Shown here in pieces: positions 21,307 through 32,342 of a stretch of DNA of 64,000 nt; position 1 is the stretch's first letter, and every line of letters starts with the position of its first letter. Position numbers and translations under genes: made by a program. The DNA is from Sepioteuthis lessoniana (taxonomy: Eukaryota; Mollusca; Cephalopoda; Myopsida; Loliginidae), in contig OY757916.1 of NCBI GenBank assembly GCA_963585895.1, positions 16,274,902 to 16,338,901 of the forward strand. Direction: 5' to 3'. The notes below the pieces were generated by a model that saw only the letters and a list, made by a program, of their open reading frames with translations, searched no databases and was not told where the DNA came from.

Positions 21307-21445
21307 TGTCATGAGTTACTTAATGCCAAAGACATCCTCTTAGAAGAACAGCAGTGATACTATTCAACCCATGAGGGGGTCCATGGCTTTCCCCAAAAGT
21401 ATGAATCTAAAAGTGAATGTAAAAGCACAATTGGAGTTCGAACTT
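21307..21445 (-). mobile_element. SINE-A fragment fused to SINE-C
   Basis: A tail half (GAGTTACTTAATGCC) and core (AACCCATGAGGG, AAAAGTATGAATC) reach the B-box region (GGAGTTCGAAC). The sequence then switches at about 21445 into SINE-C (TCTCCAAGACGAGTTGCC). The tRNA head is absent, so this is a recombinant or truncated junction. Confidence 0.65.
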
Positions 21446-21957
21446 CTCCAAGACGAGTTGCCATGCCAAATTTGAAGAGCCCTATCTGCCCTACTATTTA
21501 TCTATGGCTAGATGGAGAATGGCTGGATGCATACCTTTCCCAAGAGTATTAGCACTATTTGAAATGAAGGTGCCCGTGGTGTAATGGTTATCGTCATAGG
21601 AAATGGACACGGTGACTCGAGTTCAAATCCTGGATGAGACTGATTGCATTTCGAATACCACTAATACCCTTGGGAAAGGTATGAATCCAATTATTCTCCC
21701 TCCAGCTATGGGTAAATAGTAGGGCTGACTGGGTTCTTCAGCCTTGGTGAGACAACTAGTCTAGGAGAAGGAAAACTCTGAATTCAAACCTGTTAAACTC
21801 CGCTTAAAAATTGACCTTGTGTCATATCCTGCCCGAGCGGAGGGGTTAGGTAAATAGGATTACCACTATTTTAAACGCAAATAGCCTCGTCCAAGATTTT
21901 AACAAGTAGCTTAGTTCACTTCACCCACCATTAACTGCTATGCCATGGGTGCCCCTA
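21444..21957 (-). mobile_element. Old SINE-C interrupted by a younger SINE-C
   Basis: The minus-strand copy occupies 21444-21565 and resumes at about 21862-21957, finishing with complement GCCATGGGTGCCCC. The gap is an inverted, plus-strand SINE-C. The sequence next to the break is duplicated in degraded form: CACTATTTGAAA at the left edge, CACTATTTTAAA at the right. Confidence 0.8.
21566..21861 (+). mobile_element. SINE-C, full length
   Basis: Complete copy: GAAGGTGCCCGTGGTG, A box TGGTGTAATGGTTATC, B box GAGTTCAAATCC, core, and 3' terminus CCGAGCGGAGGGGTTAGG. It is close to the copies at 42495 and 50264 and can serve as a family reference. Confidence 0.92.
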
Positions 21958-22059
21958 TATTTTCTTCCACTACATTTTTAATCTCATATTCTTAAACTTA
22001 TTTTCTTAAAATATGGATCATTGTAGTCTGTCAAGAAGAATTTGAAAGAAATCAAGATT

Positions 22060-22470
22060 GTAAGCATATTACTCTGATCTCTTTGCTTTGAGGCATAGAA
22101 TCCTTCCTGGTGCAATTACAGTTGAGATGGGTTGGACATGTCATCTGAATGAGAGATTACAGAATTCCCAAGATCCTCATTTATAGCCGACTTCATGACG
22201 GAATCAGAAATGTCGGAAGACCATATCTCAGGTACAGAAACAAACCAAAAAAAAAAAAAAACCCAATCTTATAGCTCTCAATATACCAGTCGATATATTT
22301 GAGCAAGCTGCTTCAATTAGCAATGTTTGGAGAGCAAAATGCCACAAAGCCACATTCAAAACTTTGACAAAACCCATCATCAGCATCTTAAAGTATTGAA
22401 AGAAAAGGCCAAAGCTCAATCAGTCATGCCAGATAATTCATTTACTAACTCTCCTGCATGCATCATCTGT
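22060..22470 (+). pseudogene. LINE ORF2 C-terminal relic (second LINE lineage)
   Basis: Plus-strand translation gives QLRWVGHVI, MRDYRIPKILIYSRLHDG, IRNVGRPYLRYR, LNIPVDIFEQAA, VWRAKCHKATF. This is the post-RT C-terminal region (LRWxGHVxRM, xxGxRxxGRPxxRYxD) of non-LTR elements. It differs from the RTE at 34 kb, which lacks this arrangement. An A run (22248-22260) and stops show it is dead. SINE-B subrepeats follow. Confidence 0.7.
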
Positions 22471-22694
22471 GAACTATGGTGGATTGTAGTATTTGTTAGG
22501 TTCCTAATCTTGGAGTCAAATACATCAGTTTTCAAATTATTTGTACTAGTTAAAAATATTAGTATTAATAGTTACTTCAAGCTATAATGGTTAACTAAGG
22601 AATATCATTATCAGTTACCATAAAACTGTGTACAAACTAATTATCATTAAATAAAAATTGCTACTCAAAACCATGTAATTGTGCATAAATTATT

Positions 22695-22864
22695 AGTATT
22701 GGATAGGGTTGGTTTGGTTTGGTTTTATTGCATATCAACAACTGTAGGTTATTTAATGCTAAATCCTCTTTATACATATATATATTAAATATATAGGACT
22801 TGGTTTGGTTTTATGGCATATCAACCATTGTAGGTTATTTAATGTTAAATCCTCTTTATACGGG

Positions 22865-22895
<31 letters not shown>

Positions 22896-22958
22896 TATAT
22901 AGGACTTGGTTTGGTTTAGTTTTCTGGCATATCAACCATTAATGTCTAATCCTCTTAA

Positions 22959-23018
<60 letters not shown>

Positions 23019-23695
23019 ATATATGATTTGTAAGCATTTTGTTAATAACATTTTAAAACGAACCTAAACTTATTCTTTGTGCACAGGTAAATAATTCCGA
23101 ATATAGCTCATTGGCCCAGTGGGTAGAGTGTTTGCCAATGGTCCGGGAGACCTGGGTTCAATCCCCAGTTGTGTCATACCAAAGACTTTAAAAATGGTAC
23201 TTGATACCTCCTTGCTTGACACTATAAGGTACATATCAAGGGTAAAGTAGAGCAATCCAGGGAAAGGAGTAGCAACCTTCCCTACACCTCAGTGTAGTAG
23301 CTATTGAAAAGGGAGCCGTCTAGTCATCCTCGACAATGGTCGCCAACTTTACAACTTATAGCTATGTATCACTAACAATTTAATTAAATATCAGTCATTG
23401 GTTTAAACAATTCAATTTAGCATAAGTCATTTGTTTGCACACTCTTTAAATGTTAAAAAGTTCTATTTGACCCACAGACAGGACCACATCAGATGTCACC
23501 ACTCCAGGCTGAAGTGGACCTAGGAGCGATGGTAATGAAGGGGTACTCCACAATCCCTAAAGCTCGAACACTTCTGGAGCCACATCCTCAGATTATTTAT
23601 CATCATATCCAGGACACTCATTGGAGATGGATCTAATCACTCTGCAGTCAGTGCATTCTACAGCCCCAGCCAACTGAGCTGTATTAGATAGGAAT
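22695..23695 (-). mobile_element. Long SINE-B with three tail modules
   Basis: Tail modules lie at about 22700-22790, 22800-22895 and 22900-23040. Their AT spacers have expanded to (TA)n at about 22866-22890 and 22963-23012. Subrepeats are split by a SINE-D. The core (23470-23600) is followed by a head whose complement reads CAGCTCAGTTGGCTGGGGC (23670-23692). That head contains a recognisable tRNA A-box-like string, AGCTCAGTTGG. Confidence 0.8.
23101..23350 (+). mobile_element. SINE-D inserted in SINE-B
   Basis: Starts AATATAGCTCATTGGCCCAGTG, with A box GGCCCAGTGGGTAGAG and B box GGTTCAATCCC. It ends GGTCGCCAACTTTAC. A few internal bases are missing relative to the consensus (after CTTGCTTGACACT). 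Confidence 0.88.
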
Positions 23696-23803
23696 ACTTG
23701 AAGCTATACAACATGTGTGCAAACAAAAGATTATTATAGACTAAAATATACAACCAAAAAGATGTAATGAAACAATGAAAATTTAAATCATGATGACATT
23801 CAT

Positions 23804-24344
23804 ACAAAGAAGTAATGGGGTAAATGGTAGAGGTACAGAACAGGAAAACCTCTGAAAGATTAAATCAAAATAGAAATCTTTTCACATTGGTTCTTAAACA
23901 ATAATAAAAACTCACAACACATCAGAAGTACATGATATTAGAAAAACTGCACTGTTATTACAGATATCTTTTAAAGTCAGCCATGTTCCCAAAGAAAATA
24001 AAAGGATATGATTTTTGTACTCAATAAGTTTTTATTTCTACTATCATATAAGCAAAGTAAGTAAAGTTGGCGATCAGAAGGCTCCCTTTTCAATAGCTAC
24101 TACACTGAGGTGTAGAGGAGGGCACAATTCCTTTCCCCGGATTGCTCCCCTTTATCCTTGATACGTACCTTATATCACTGAGTGTTAAGCAAGGAGGTAT
24201 CAAGTACCTTTTTTAAAGTCTTTGGTATGATGCGACCTGGGATTGAACACAGGTCTCCCGGACCATTGGCGAACACTAATTTATATTAATATCCTGACTC
24301 ATGAAAATGACTGATTCATCTCTAAAATCTAGTTATATATAAAA
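23804..24344. repeat. Repeat F, copy 1 (541 bp)
   Basis: Matches 30369-30909 base for base with a constant offset of 6565, no net indel and roughly 15 substitutions by eye. It includes a SINE-D at the same internal position, so duplication happened after that SINE inserted. Flanking sequence on both sides differs between copies. No coding potential; the mechanism (transposition of an unknown element or segmental duplication) is unclear. Confidence 0.9.
24056..24277 (-). mobile_element. SINE-D within repeat F copy 1
   Basis: Minus-strand copy from AAAGTTGGCGATC to the complement of the head (GGTCTCCCGGACCATTGGCG). It stops just short of the full tRNA head, and the same break point is found in repeat F copy 2. 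Confidence 0.88.
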
Positions 24345-24355
24345 TATAATGACTT

Positions 24356-24560
24356 TCATTGATAGTGTGTTGGAAAAAATATGAAGACAGAAGGTGTATT
24401 TACAAAACAATCTTCAATATAGTCCCCTTGGCATTCAATACAATCATTTGTGCAAGTCTTCTCTTGATTGAAGAATTTCTGAAACGCCATTGATATGGTA
24501 CAAATCTGTGCTGTTATTTCTTTTCATGTTTTTACATCTGCAAATCTTTTTTTAAAATCA
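24356..24560 (-). pseudogene. Mariner transposase extreme C-terminal relic
   Basis: The minus strand reads approximately FQKFFNQEKTCTNDCIECQ then GDYIED, similar to the WxKCIxxxGDYFE ending of mariner transposases. Only about 60 codons are recognisable, with stops upstream. No inverted terminus found. Confidence 0.5.
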
Positions 24561-24771
24561 GCACTGACTCACATCAACTGTTGTCTCAATGTTATTTTGT
24601 CATCTACATATGTGTGTGCACATATATATTGGAAGCAAGTTATTGTTTAAATAAGATTGGTTAAAGACAACAGAACTTTCCTTTTTTATAGGCAACTTCT
24701 CTATCAGGACCATGAAAAAAACTTAAGATCATAAAAAAGAAAGTTCTGCAGTCTTGAGTTAAACATGCATA

Positions 24772-24808
<37 letters not shown>

Positions 24809-25244
24809 TATATACACACACGTATATGTTTAGTTGAGCACATAATCAAAATCTTAAGATTCATTCTTGACTCTTTTTGATCACATTTTGTGTGTGTGTG
24901 TGTATATATATAATTAAGCCTATCTTGTAGGTAGAGGCAAGAATATACAGACTGCATCCCTTGCATAAGGGTGAGAACCTCAAAAAGTGTATCCTGCATA
25001 TAACAATCAACTGTATTCAATTGTGACTCTCAATTTCTGAAACTTTGGCATTAAAAAGATCCAGTTCAGAAAATGAAGTGCTTACCTGTTTAAAATTGAT
25101 TGTAAAAATACAATGTTTAACATCATATCAATGATTTCATGAGTTATTTCATTCAAATGTCTGATTGTAATTTCGACCATATATTTCAATGACCTACTAC
25201 ATGTTTTTTTTTAATTTGTTTATAATCATATGTTTGCATACAGT
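24561..25244. other. Unassigned sequence with small hairpin and (TA)n
   Basis: A 20-bp inverted repeat (CAGAACTTTCCTTTTTTAT near 24677, its complement near 24733) forms a hairpin. (TA)n tracts are at about 24777-24803, and TG/TA repeats at 24890-24912. No coding feature. Confidence 0.5.
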
Positions 25245-25905
25245 TATATGTTGCCCAATCAGCTGGGGCTGTAGAATACACTGACTGCACCTTTGCAGAG
25301 AGGTAAGATCCCCCCAACGAATGTCCTGTATATGACACTAAACAATCTGATGGTGAGGTTCCAGTGATGCTGGAGCTCTGGGGAATGTGGAGTACCTCTT
25401 TATTGCCATCACTCTCAGGTCCACTCTGACCTGAAGTAGTAGCACCTGACAAGGGTCCTATCTATGGGTTAAATAGATCTAACTGCATATTTATGCTAAA
25501 CTGAATTGTTTGACTAAACTGAATAGCTTGAAATAGAAATGCTTTTGAAAATTAAACTATACTTACATTTAAACTTATGTTTATGCTAAACTGAATTATT
25601 TGAAATGGAACCGTTTTCTGACATTGAAACTATACTTACACTAAACTCAACTGTTATATATAGAACTGTTTTGACATTTTACTGTGTAAACAAAATCTGT
25701 ACTTATACTTATCTGAATTAGAACAGTTTGACTAAACTGAATAGTTTGAAATAGAAATGTGTTTGATAATTAAACTGTGTACTCATGCTAAACTGAATTG
25801 TTTTAAATAGAAATGATTATTTGTTTAAAAATGGATTTGGCGTTAGATAACCTACAAAGGTTGATATGCCATAAAACCCAACCAACCAACCAACTAACAG
25901 TTATA
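25245..25905 (+). mobile_element. SINE-B, complete, 660 bp
   Basis: Head TTGCCCAATCAGCTGGGGCTG, core, about seven subrepeats (ATGCTAAACTGAATTGTTTG and GAACTGTTTTGACATT types), hairpin tail at about 25840-25880 and a (CCAA)n end. Its subrepeat order is nearly the same as in the copy at 32305-32958, so these two are close relatives. Confidence 0.88.
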
Positions 25906-26049
25906 TGATATCAAGTATTCCTATCCAATACAAATAATTTATCTTGAATTATATGGGTTAAAAGAAACTCATTCTGTTCACACACATACACATACGACTT
26001 TAAGTAAACAATAATAATCCTCAGCAAACAATTATTAACACAAACAACT

Positions 26050-26350
26050 TGCACACAGTTACAGAGGCATCTATGGTGTAATGATTACTGTTATAGAAAA
26101 TACATCCAGCAACCCATGTTCAAACCCTGGACAAGTCAGGTTGCATTTCACATAATGCTAATACTCTTGGGAAAGGTAAAAATCCAACTATTTTCCTTGT
26201 AGCTAGGAATAAAATAGTAGAGCAGGCTGGGTTCTTTAGCCAATGGTATTGCAACCAATCTAGGAGATCGAAACCTCTGTTAAACACTGCATGAAAAATT
26301 GACCTTGTGTCTTATCCTACTCAGGCGGAAGGGTTGGGAAGTAAATACAT
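26050..26350 (+). mobile_element. SINE-C, old and diverged
   Basis: Recognisable by ATGGTGTAATGATTACTG, GTTCAAACCCTGG, CTCTTGGGAAAGGTA, GACCTTGTGTCTTATCC and GGGTTGGG. Many substitutions across its length, clearly older than the copies at 14053 or 42495. Confidence 0.8.
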
Positions 26351-26379
26351 GGTATCAAGTATTCCTATCCAACACAAAT

Positions 26380-27190
26380 GATCCACCAGATCCACAGGAA
26401 CCTTAGACTAATGGCAATGAAAGAGTACTCCACACTTCTCAGAGCTCCAGAAAAGAAGCCTCACCAACAGATAGTGTTCAGCAGGGTACCCAGTACAAGA
26501 CAGAGGATTTAACCAGGGTATTCAAAGCCTCACTGATAAGGCAAAAAAATTCATTTTTGTACTGTATACAATTGAGGATCATATTTGTTAAACTGACTTC
26601 AACATGAAATAACCCATCAGAGGTTGACATGCCATAAAACCAAACAACTAACCAATAATGTAACTAAACAAAAATGGCACCTCATAGTGAGATTTTTGTG
26701 ACTGGTCTGGTTTTATGGCATATCAACCATTGTAGGTTATTTAAAGCCAAATCTGGTTTATACATATATATAGTAGATATATATGATTTTTAAACATAAA
26801 ACAACAAAGTTAAGTGGTTCCAAGTATTTCTATGTATCACTAACAATTCAATTAAACATCAGTCATTTGTATACACAATCAAATTTTCACAAAGTTCTAT
26901 TTCTAACAATTCAATTCAACATAAGTCATTTGTTTGCTCTCTGTTTAAATGTCAAACAGTCCTATTTGACCCATAGAGAGGACAATATCAGGTACTACCA
27001 CTCCAGGTCAGAGTGGACCCAGGAGCAATGGCAATGAAGGGGTACTCTGCATCACCCAAAGCTCCAGCATTACTGAAGTCTCAGCATCAGATTGTTTTTG
27101 TTATATCCAAGACACTTGGAGAAGTCTTACCCCTCTGCAGATATGCAGTTTGTGTATTTTACAACCCCAACCAACAGGGCTCAGATTTTT
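26380..27190 (-). mobile_element. SINE-B fragments
   Basis: Three pieces. 26380-26550 is a decayed minus-strand core. 26600-26660 is an isolated plus-strand tail (AAATAACCCATCAGAGGTTGACATGCC, in parts). 26703-27190 is a fuller minus-strand copy with tail GCATATCAACC, spacer, subrepeats, core (GACCCATAGAGAGGACAAT) and head near 27150-27185. Confidence 0.75.
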
Positions 27191-27765
27191 ATGAGAACAA
27201 TACACTTGAAATTTTTTACTTGAAGGAATAAAGCAATTTCCAGCCCAATTTTTTTTCTTTTCTTCACAGGTTAATGAACACTACCAATTTTTTTTAATAA
27301 AAAGATTAGAATGAGCACTGACTCAGAAACAGCTCTGATAATAGTACTGCGAAAAAAGAAAAAAAGAAAAGAAAAACAATATATAATTGGCATTATTTTT
27401 CTTTTTCTTTTTTTATAAATATATTGTTCAGATCTTTAATTGGCTACAGTGTTGATTAATGAAACCTCGTTAATAAATTAGGTTCAATACTTACTTCCTT
27501 TATTCTTTTAACATTTGCATAGCTTTCAGGTCTTCTGCAGAGTATTGTCATAGCAATGTTATTTTTAGTTTTAGACTGAAAACCCTACTCTGCAGCCTTT
27601 GCATAAAACAGCATAATATTTCAAATTATGAATAATACAACGGTACTTTCATTGAAGAAAGTTATACCAGTCTTTCCCCCACCAACCTCCAACATACACA
27701 CATTTTCCACCAATGTATAAAAGCCCAAAGACTTGGATCGGTAGACAGGTTAAACCAGACATTTC
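27191..27765. other. Unassigned AT-rich sequence
   Basis: A short A/G-rich tract near 27350-27380 is followed by its complement near 27393-27412, giving a weak hairpin. No repeat family or coding exon recognised. Confidence 0.45.
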
Positions 27766-28152
27766 CCAAGTTTGGTTTATTTTATAGCATATCAACCCTT
27801 TATGGGTCATTTAATGTCAGAATTTGGTTCATCTATAAATGATAACCATAACTATAATTACAACTTTTATAATATATTTTTGCTTACATCACTTTTATTT
27901 GTCAGTAATAACGTTTGTTAGGGAACGGTATCAAGTATATAGCTTACAAACAGTATATAGTATCAAATATGCCCAGCTAAAACAAATAATTTCAAAACAG
28001 ATTTATTTGACCCATCAATGGGACCCTAAGTCTACGACATTAGGTCAGAGTGAACCTTGGAGTAATGGCAATTAAGGGATACTCCGCACTCCACAAAGCT
28101 CCAGAACTGGAGCCTAACTACCAGGTGCAGTCCAGTGATATACTCAATGCCA
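27766..28152 (-). mobile_element. SINE-B, variant core
   Basis: Tail (TATAGCATATCAACCC..GGGTCATTTAATG), degenerate subrepeats, then core variant GACCCATCAATGGGACCCTAAG and GAGCTCC-type AGCTCCAGAACTGGAGCC. It ends directly where the purine-rich minisatellite starts. Confidence 0.75.
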
Positions 28153-29400
28153 CTTAGAGAGAAAGAGAAAGAAGAAAAAAAGCAGAAAGAGGGGAAAAAA
28201 AGGGGCAGAAGAAAAAAAAGAGAGTGAGAAGAAAAAGGACAGGAAGAGATGGAGAAGAAAAAGGAGCAGAAAGAGATGGAGAAGAAAAAGGGGCAGAAAG
28301 AGATGGAGAAGAAAAGGGAGCAGAAAGAGATGGAGAAGAAAAGGGAGCAGAAAGAGATGGAGAAGAAAAGGGAGCAGAAAGAGATGGAGAAGAAAAGGGA
28401 GCAGAAAGAGATGGAGAAGAAAAGGGAGCAGAAAGAGATAGAGAAGAAAAGGGAGCAGAAAGAGATAGAGAAGAAAAGGGAGCAGAAAGAGATGGAGAAG
28501 AAAAGGGAGCAGAAAGAGATGGAGAAGAAAAGGGAGCAGAAAGAGATAGAGAAGAAAAGGGGCAGAAAGAGATAGAGAAGAAAAAGGAGCAGAAAGAGAT
28601 AGAGAAGAAAAGGGGCAGAAAGTGAGACAGAAGAAAAAGGAGCAGAAAGAGATGGAGAAGAAAAAGGAGCAGAAAGAGATGGAGAAGAAAAAGGAGCAGA
28701 AAGAGATGGAGAAGAAAAAGGAGCAGAAAGAGATGGAGAAGAAAAGGGAGCAGAAAGATATGGAGAAGAAAAGGGAGCAGAAAGAGATAGAGAAGAAAAG
28801 GGGCAGAAAGAGATGGAGAAGAAAAGGAGCAGAAAGAGATGGAGAAGAAAAAGGAGCAGAAAGAGATGGAGAAGAAAAAGGAGCAGAAAGAGATAGAGAA
28901 GAAAAGGGAGCAGAAAGAGATGGAGAAGAAAAGGGAGCAGAAAGAGATAGAGAAGAAAAGGGGCAGAAAGAGATGGAGAAGAAAAGGGAGCAGAAAGAGA
29001 TGGAGAAGAAAAAGGAGCAGAAAGAGATGGAGAAGAAAAGGAGCAGAAAGAGATGGAGAAGAAAAGGGGCAGAAAGTGAGACAGAAGAAAAGGGGCAGAA
29101 AGAGAGACAGAAGAAAAAAGAAAGGTAGAGAGAGAGAGAGAAAGTAAAGCAGAGATAGATAAAAGAGAAATAAAGAAAGAGAGAAGAAAAAACAAAAGCA
29201 GAAAGAAAGAGAAGAAAAAGAAAAAAGCAAGAGAAAGAAAAACAGCAGAAAAAAGAGAGGAAAGAAAAAAGAAAGGCAGTAAGAGGAAGAAAGAAAAGAA
29301 AAGTAGAGAGAAAGAGAAAGAGATGAAAAAAGAAAAGCAGAGAGAGAGAGAGAGCAAGAGAGAAAAGAAAGACAAAAAAAAAAAAGGAAGAAGAAGAAAA
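28153..29400. repeat. Polypurine minisatellite, 27-bp unit
   Basis: The plus strand is almost pure A/G for over 1.2 kb. Between about 28219 and 29110 a 27-bp unit, GAGCAGAAAGAGATGGAG + AAGAAAAGG, repeats some 30 times. Variants have an extra or missing A or G, T replaced by C, or GATAGAG for GATGGAG. Flanks (28153-28218, 29111-29400) are irregular GA-rich sequence. The unit is nine codons long and stop-free, so long spurious frames appear on both strands in all phases (e.g. EQKEMEKKR on plus, FSSPSLSAP on minus). I do not call these genes: no splice context, phase slips between units, and low complexity. Confidence 0.92.
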
Positions 29401-29837
29401 CATCACTAGCCCAAACTTTTGATAGAAAGCTATTTCAGCCATAACTGACATTACAAGTTTTTAAATGAAAAAAAAAAAAAAAAATGAAAGGCATTTAGCT
29501 AAATTATGAAATGTGTCCCAAGTCAAAACACCTAATTTTATAGCAAATATTAAATCATATAAAAAGGTGACTTCCAGTTGAGAAATGCTGAAAGCACCAA
29601 TCCCTGTAAGACTGCCACAGCAGCGATGGATGAGACGATCACTTAGAAGCAGCAAGTAGCGTAAACAACCTAAGGCCTGTGTGTCAGACTGAACAAAGCT
29701 TAGTAAATAAAAATTAATCACACAGGAGATGTGTTCAAAAAGTTTTGAGACTGAAACAGGATTTATAGAGATAATTGACAAGAAATGAGTAAGTTTTCTT
29801 GAAAATTATCTCTCTGGCATTTAACAGTGAGTTTTCT
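29401..29837. other. Unassigned sequence
   Basis: A poly(A) stretch at about 29467-29483. A 106-codon minus-strand frame (29461-29781) has no recognised domain and no repeat counterpart in the window. Confidence 0.4.
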
Positions 29838-30250
29838 ATTGGTTTGATTTGGTTTGGTTTTATGGCATATCAACCACTGTAGGTTATTAATACCAAATCC
29901 ACTTTTATACATATGAACAGTTCTATTTCAAACAATTCAGTTTAGCATAAGTACACAGGTTCATTGTCAAAAAACAGTTCTATTTCAAACAATTCAGTTT
30001 AGCATAATTATAAAGTTTACTTCTACTTGAACCATAGATAGGATCCTATCAGGTGCTACCACTCTGGGCCAGAGTAGACCTGAGAGCGATGGCAATAAAG
30101 AGGGAATCTGCATTCCCCAAAGCTCAGGCATTACTGGAACCTCACCATCAGATTGTGAAGTGTCATATCCAGCACACTCGTTAGAGGGGGTCTCACCCCT
30201 CTGCAGAGAAGCAGTCAGTGTATTTTACAGCTACAGCTGACTGGGCAAGA
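29838..30250 (-). mobile_element. SINE-B, compact
   Basis: Tail at 29855-29895, two subrepeats (AACAGTTCTATTTCAAAC), core 30030-30180 and head complement CAGCTACAGCTGACTGGGCA at 30225-30245. About 410 bp, all modules present. Confidence 0.85.
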
Positions 30251-30368
30251 TTTCTATCGGTCAAATTACCTTTGTCAGACCTCATTTGATATGGTGTGAT
30301 ATATCATCATCATGAACGTTAAGAAATGAATCAAACTTTACCATTGAATAAACCATATACACATATAT

Positions 30369-30909
30369 ACAAAGAAGTAATGGGACAAATGCTAGAGTTA
30401 AAGAACAGGAAAACCTCTGAAAGATTAAATCAAAATAGAAATCTTTTCACATTGGTTCTTAAACAATAATAAAAACTCACAACACATCAGAAGTACATGA
30501 TATTAGAAAAACTGTACTGTTATTACAGATATCTTTTAAAGTCAGCCATGTTCCCAAAGAAAATAAAAGGATATGATTTTTGTACTCAATAAGTTTTTAT
30601 TTCTACTATCATATAAGCAAAGTAAGTAAAGTTGGCGATCAGAAGGCTCCCTTTTCAATAGCTACTACACTGAGGTGTAGAGGAGGGCACAATTCCTTTC
30701 CCCGGATTGCTCCCCTTTACCCTTGATACGTACCTTATATCACTGAGTGTTAAGCAAGGAGGTATCAAGTACCTTTTTTAAAGTCTTTGATATGATGTGA
30801 CCTGGGATTGAACACAGGTCTCCCGGACCATTGGCGAACACTAATTTATATTAATATCCTGACTCATGAAAATGACTGATTCATCTCTAAAATCAAGTTA
30901 TCTATAAAA
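30369..30909. repeat. Repeat F, copy 2 (541 bp)
   Basis: Direct, same-orientation partner of 23804-24344 (offset 6565). Substitutions cluster at the two ends (e.g. GGGACAAATGCTAG versus GGGGTAAATGGTAG). The SINE-D it contains is at 30621-30842. Confidence 0.9.
30621..30842 (-). mobile_element. SINE-D within repeat F copy 2
   Basis: Identical position and truncation to the SINE-D at 24056-24277. Differences include TTTACCCTTG versus TTTATCCTTG and TTTGATATGATGTG versus TTTGGTATGATGCG. It is copied, not independently inserted. Confidence 0.88.
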
Positions 30910-31832
30910 CATCAATCAAACATTTACAAATGAATTAAATTCAAGCATTAAATAACCCATAATGGATTGATATGCCATTAAACAAATAAATCAAATGGAG
31001 TTTTATTATTCATCTGTGCAGTTTTCATTTAAATGTTAATTATTTTGAATAAAAAAATTTTAAGATTCAGTCTTGATACTTTTCATCACACTTTGTTGAT
31101 CAAATGTTATACAGCAAAAAATCAAGATAAAAATTCTGCAAATAACTAATAGTCCATATTGCCTAGAACTTTAGGAGGAGTCATTAGTGTACCATATTTA
31201 TTTAGTTGGACAATTGAATGTTTTTATTTTATCAATTGCTCCTATGAATGAGCTAAAATGTTCTGTTTAGAGATCCAACTGGCAGTAAGAAAAGGCTTAG
31301 AACTAAGTGCCAGGCCACAGATTCCCACCTGCTAAATGTATATTATACCAACCACCTTCAGAAAATTTCTTCAAAAAGTAGCTAAGATATTTTGACTTGC
31401 TGGTATTTAAGTAAACTGAAGCCAGTAGGTATTTTAGGATTTTTTTTCTTTCTCTTTTTGGCCCACCTGATTTAACTTTACAAGAGTATAAAAAGCATTG
31501 TGAAGAAGTAATCTACCAATGAAAGGAAATGTACTCAGAAAAATATATAAATAAGAGAGAGAGTCAACTCTCCTTGCCATAGTGGTTATATAAACAGAGT
31601 AATAGAAACCAGATTACACAAAAAACTTATGTTCAGAGGCATCAAAAAGATTTCTAAATTTACAGGGAAAAAAAAGATTCAAGAACAAAGTTCTTTTTTT
31701 GAACGCTTACTTAATCTTATTGTACTACAAATAATAAGATGTGTGTGGCTCCCAATTTCCCTTCATGCAGATACAAACTAAAAAAATATCTTACTAAATA
31801 ATTTTTTTTCCTAATATAAGTAAAAGCCTAAA
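30910..31832. other. Unassigned sequence with isolated tail
   Basis: An isolated SINE-A/B hairpin tail lies at about 30935-30985 (AAGCATTAAATAACCC..TGATATGCCATTAAAC). The rest shows no recognisable gene or repeat. Confidence 0.45.
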
Positions 31833-32027
31833 TACGAAGGTGAATCAAAAGTTTTCAATATTTTGGTATACACTAGTTTGCGGTATGTATATCACATGAT
31901 CAAAACAGTACCCACTGTTGTTAGTAGTACTGTGGTAGTTGGTACGCTGACACATGTATTGCTTTACTCTGTGAGCAATTTGAAAGCCACACTGATGAAC
32001 ACACAATGTTGTCTAATTTGAAAACTC

Positions 32028-32342
32028 ATGTTTTACAAGTTCAAAGTGGGCCATGACATGAGAGAAATAACTAAAAACATTTATTATGTGATAAGTGAAG
32101 GTGTAAATGATCATAGTACTGTAATGAAATGGTTCAAGAAGTCCCGCTTTAGTTACAAGAACCTCGACTATCAGGCAAAGTCAGGTAGGCCTAAAATCAA
32201 GCTCCAAGTCATAGAGGTAAATCCAGCAAGTAGCACTCAGAGAGTCTTAAGACAAGCTTGGCATCTTACCATCCAGTATGGTTTGTCACTTTCACAATCT
32301 CGGCACCCTTGTCCAGTCAGCTGGGACTGTAGAACACACTGA
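32028..32342 (+). pseudogene. Truncated mariner transposase, DNA-binding part only
   Basis: A 104-codon frame: start MFYKFKVGHDMREITKNI, then GVNDHSTVMKWFKKSRFSY, AKSGRPK, and VIEVNPASSTQRVLRQAWHL. This corresponds to the N-terminal helix-turn-helix pair and GRPK hinge of mariner transposases (full length usually ~340 residues). The DD(D) catalytic domain is absent. The last codons read into the inserted SINE-B and are not transposase. It could at most bind DNA; whether it is expressed is unknown. Confidence 0.7.

Noticed and set aside
28032..29451. Open frames of up to 447 codons on both strands
   Set aside because: They are by-products of a stop-free 27-bp purine repeat. All phases are open, units slip phase, composition is extreme (KE-rich or SFLP-rich) and there is no splice or start context.
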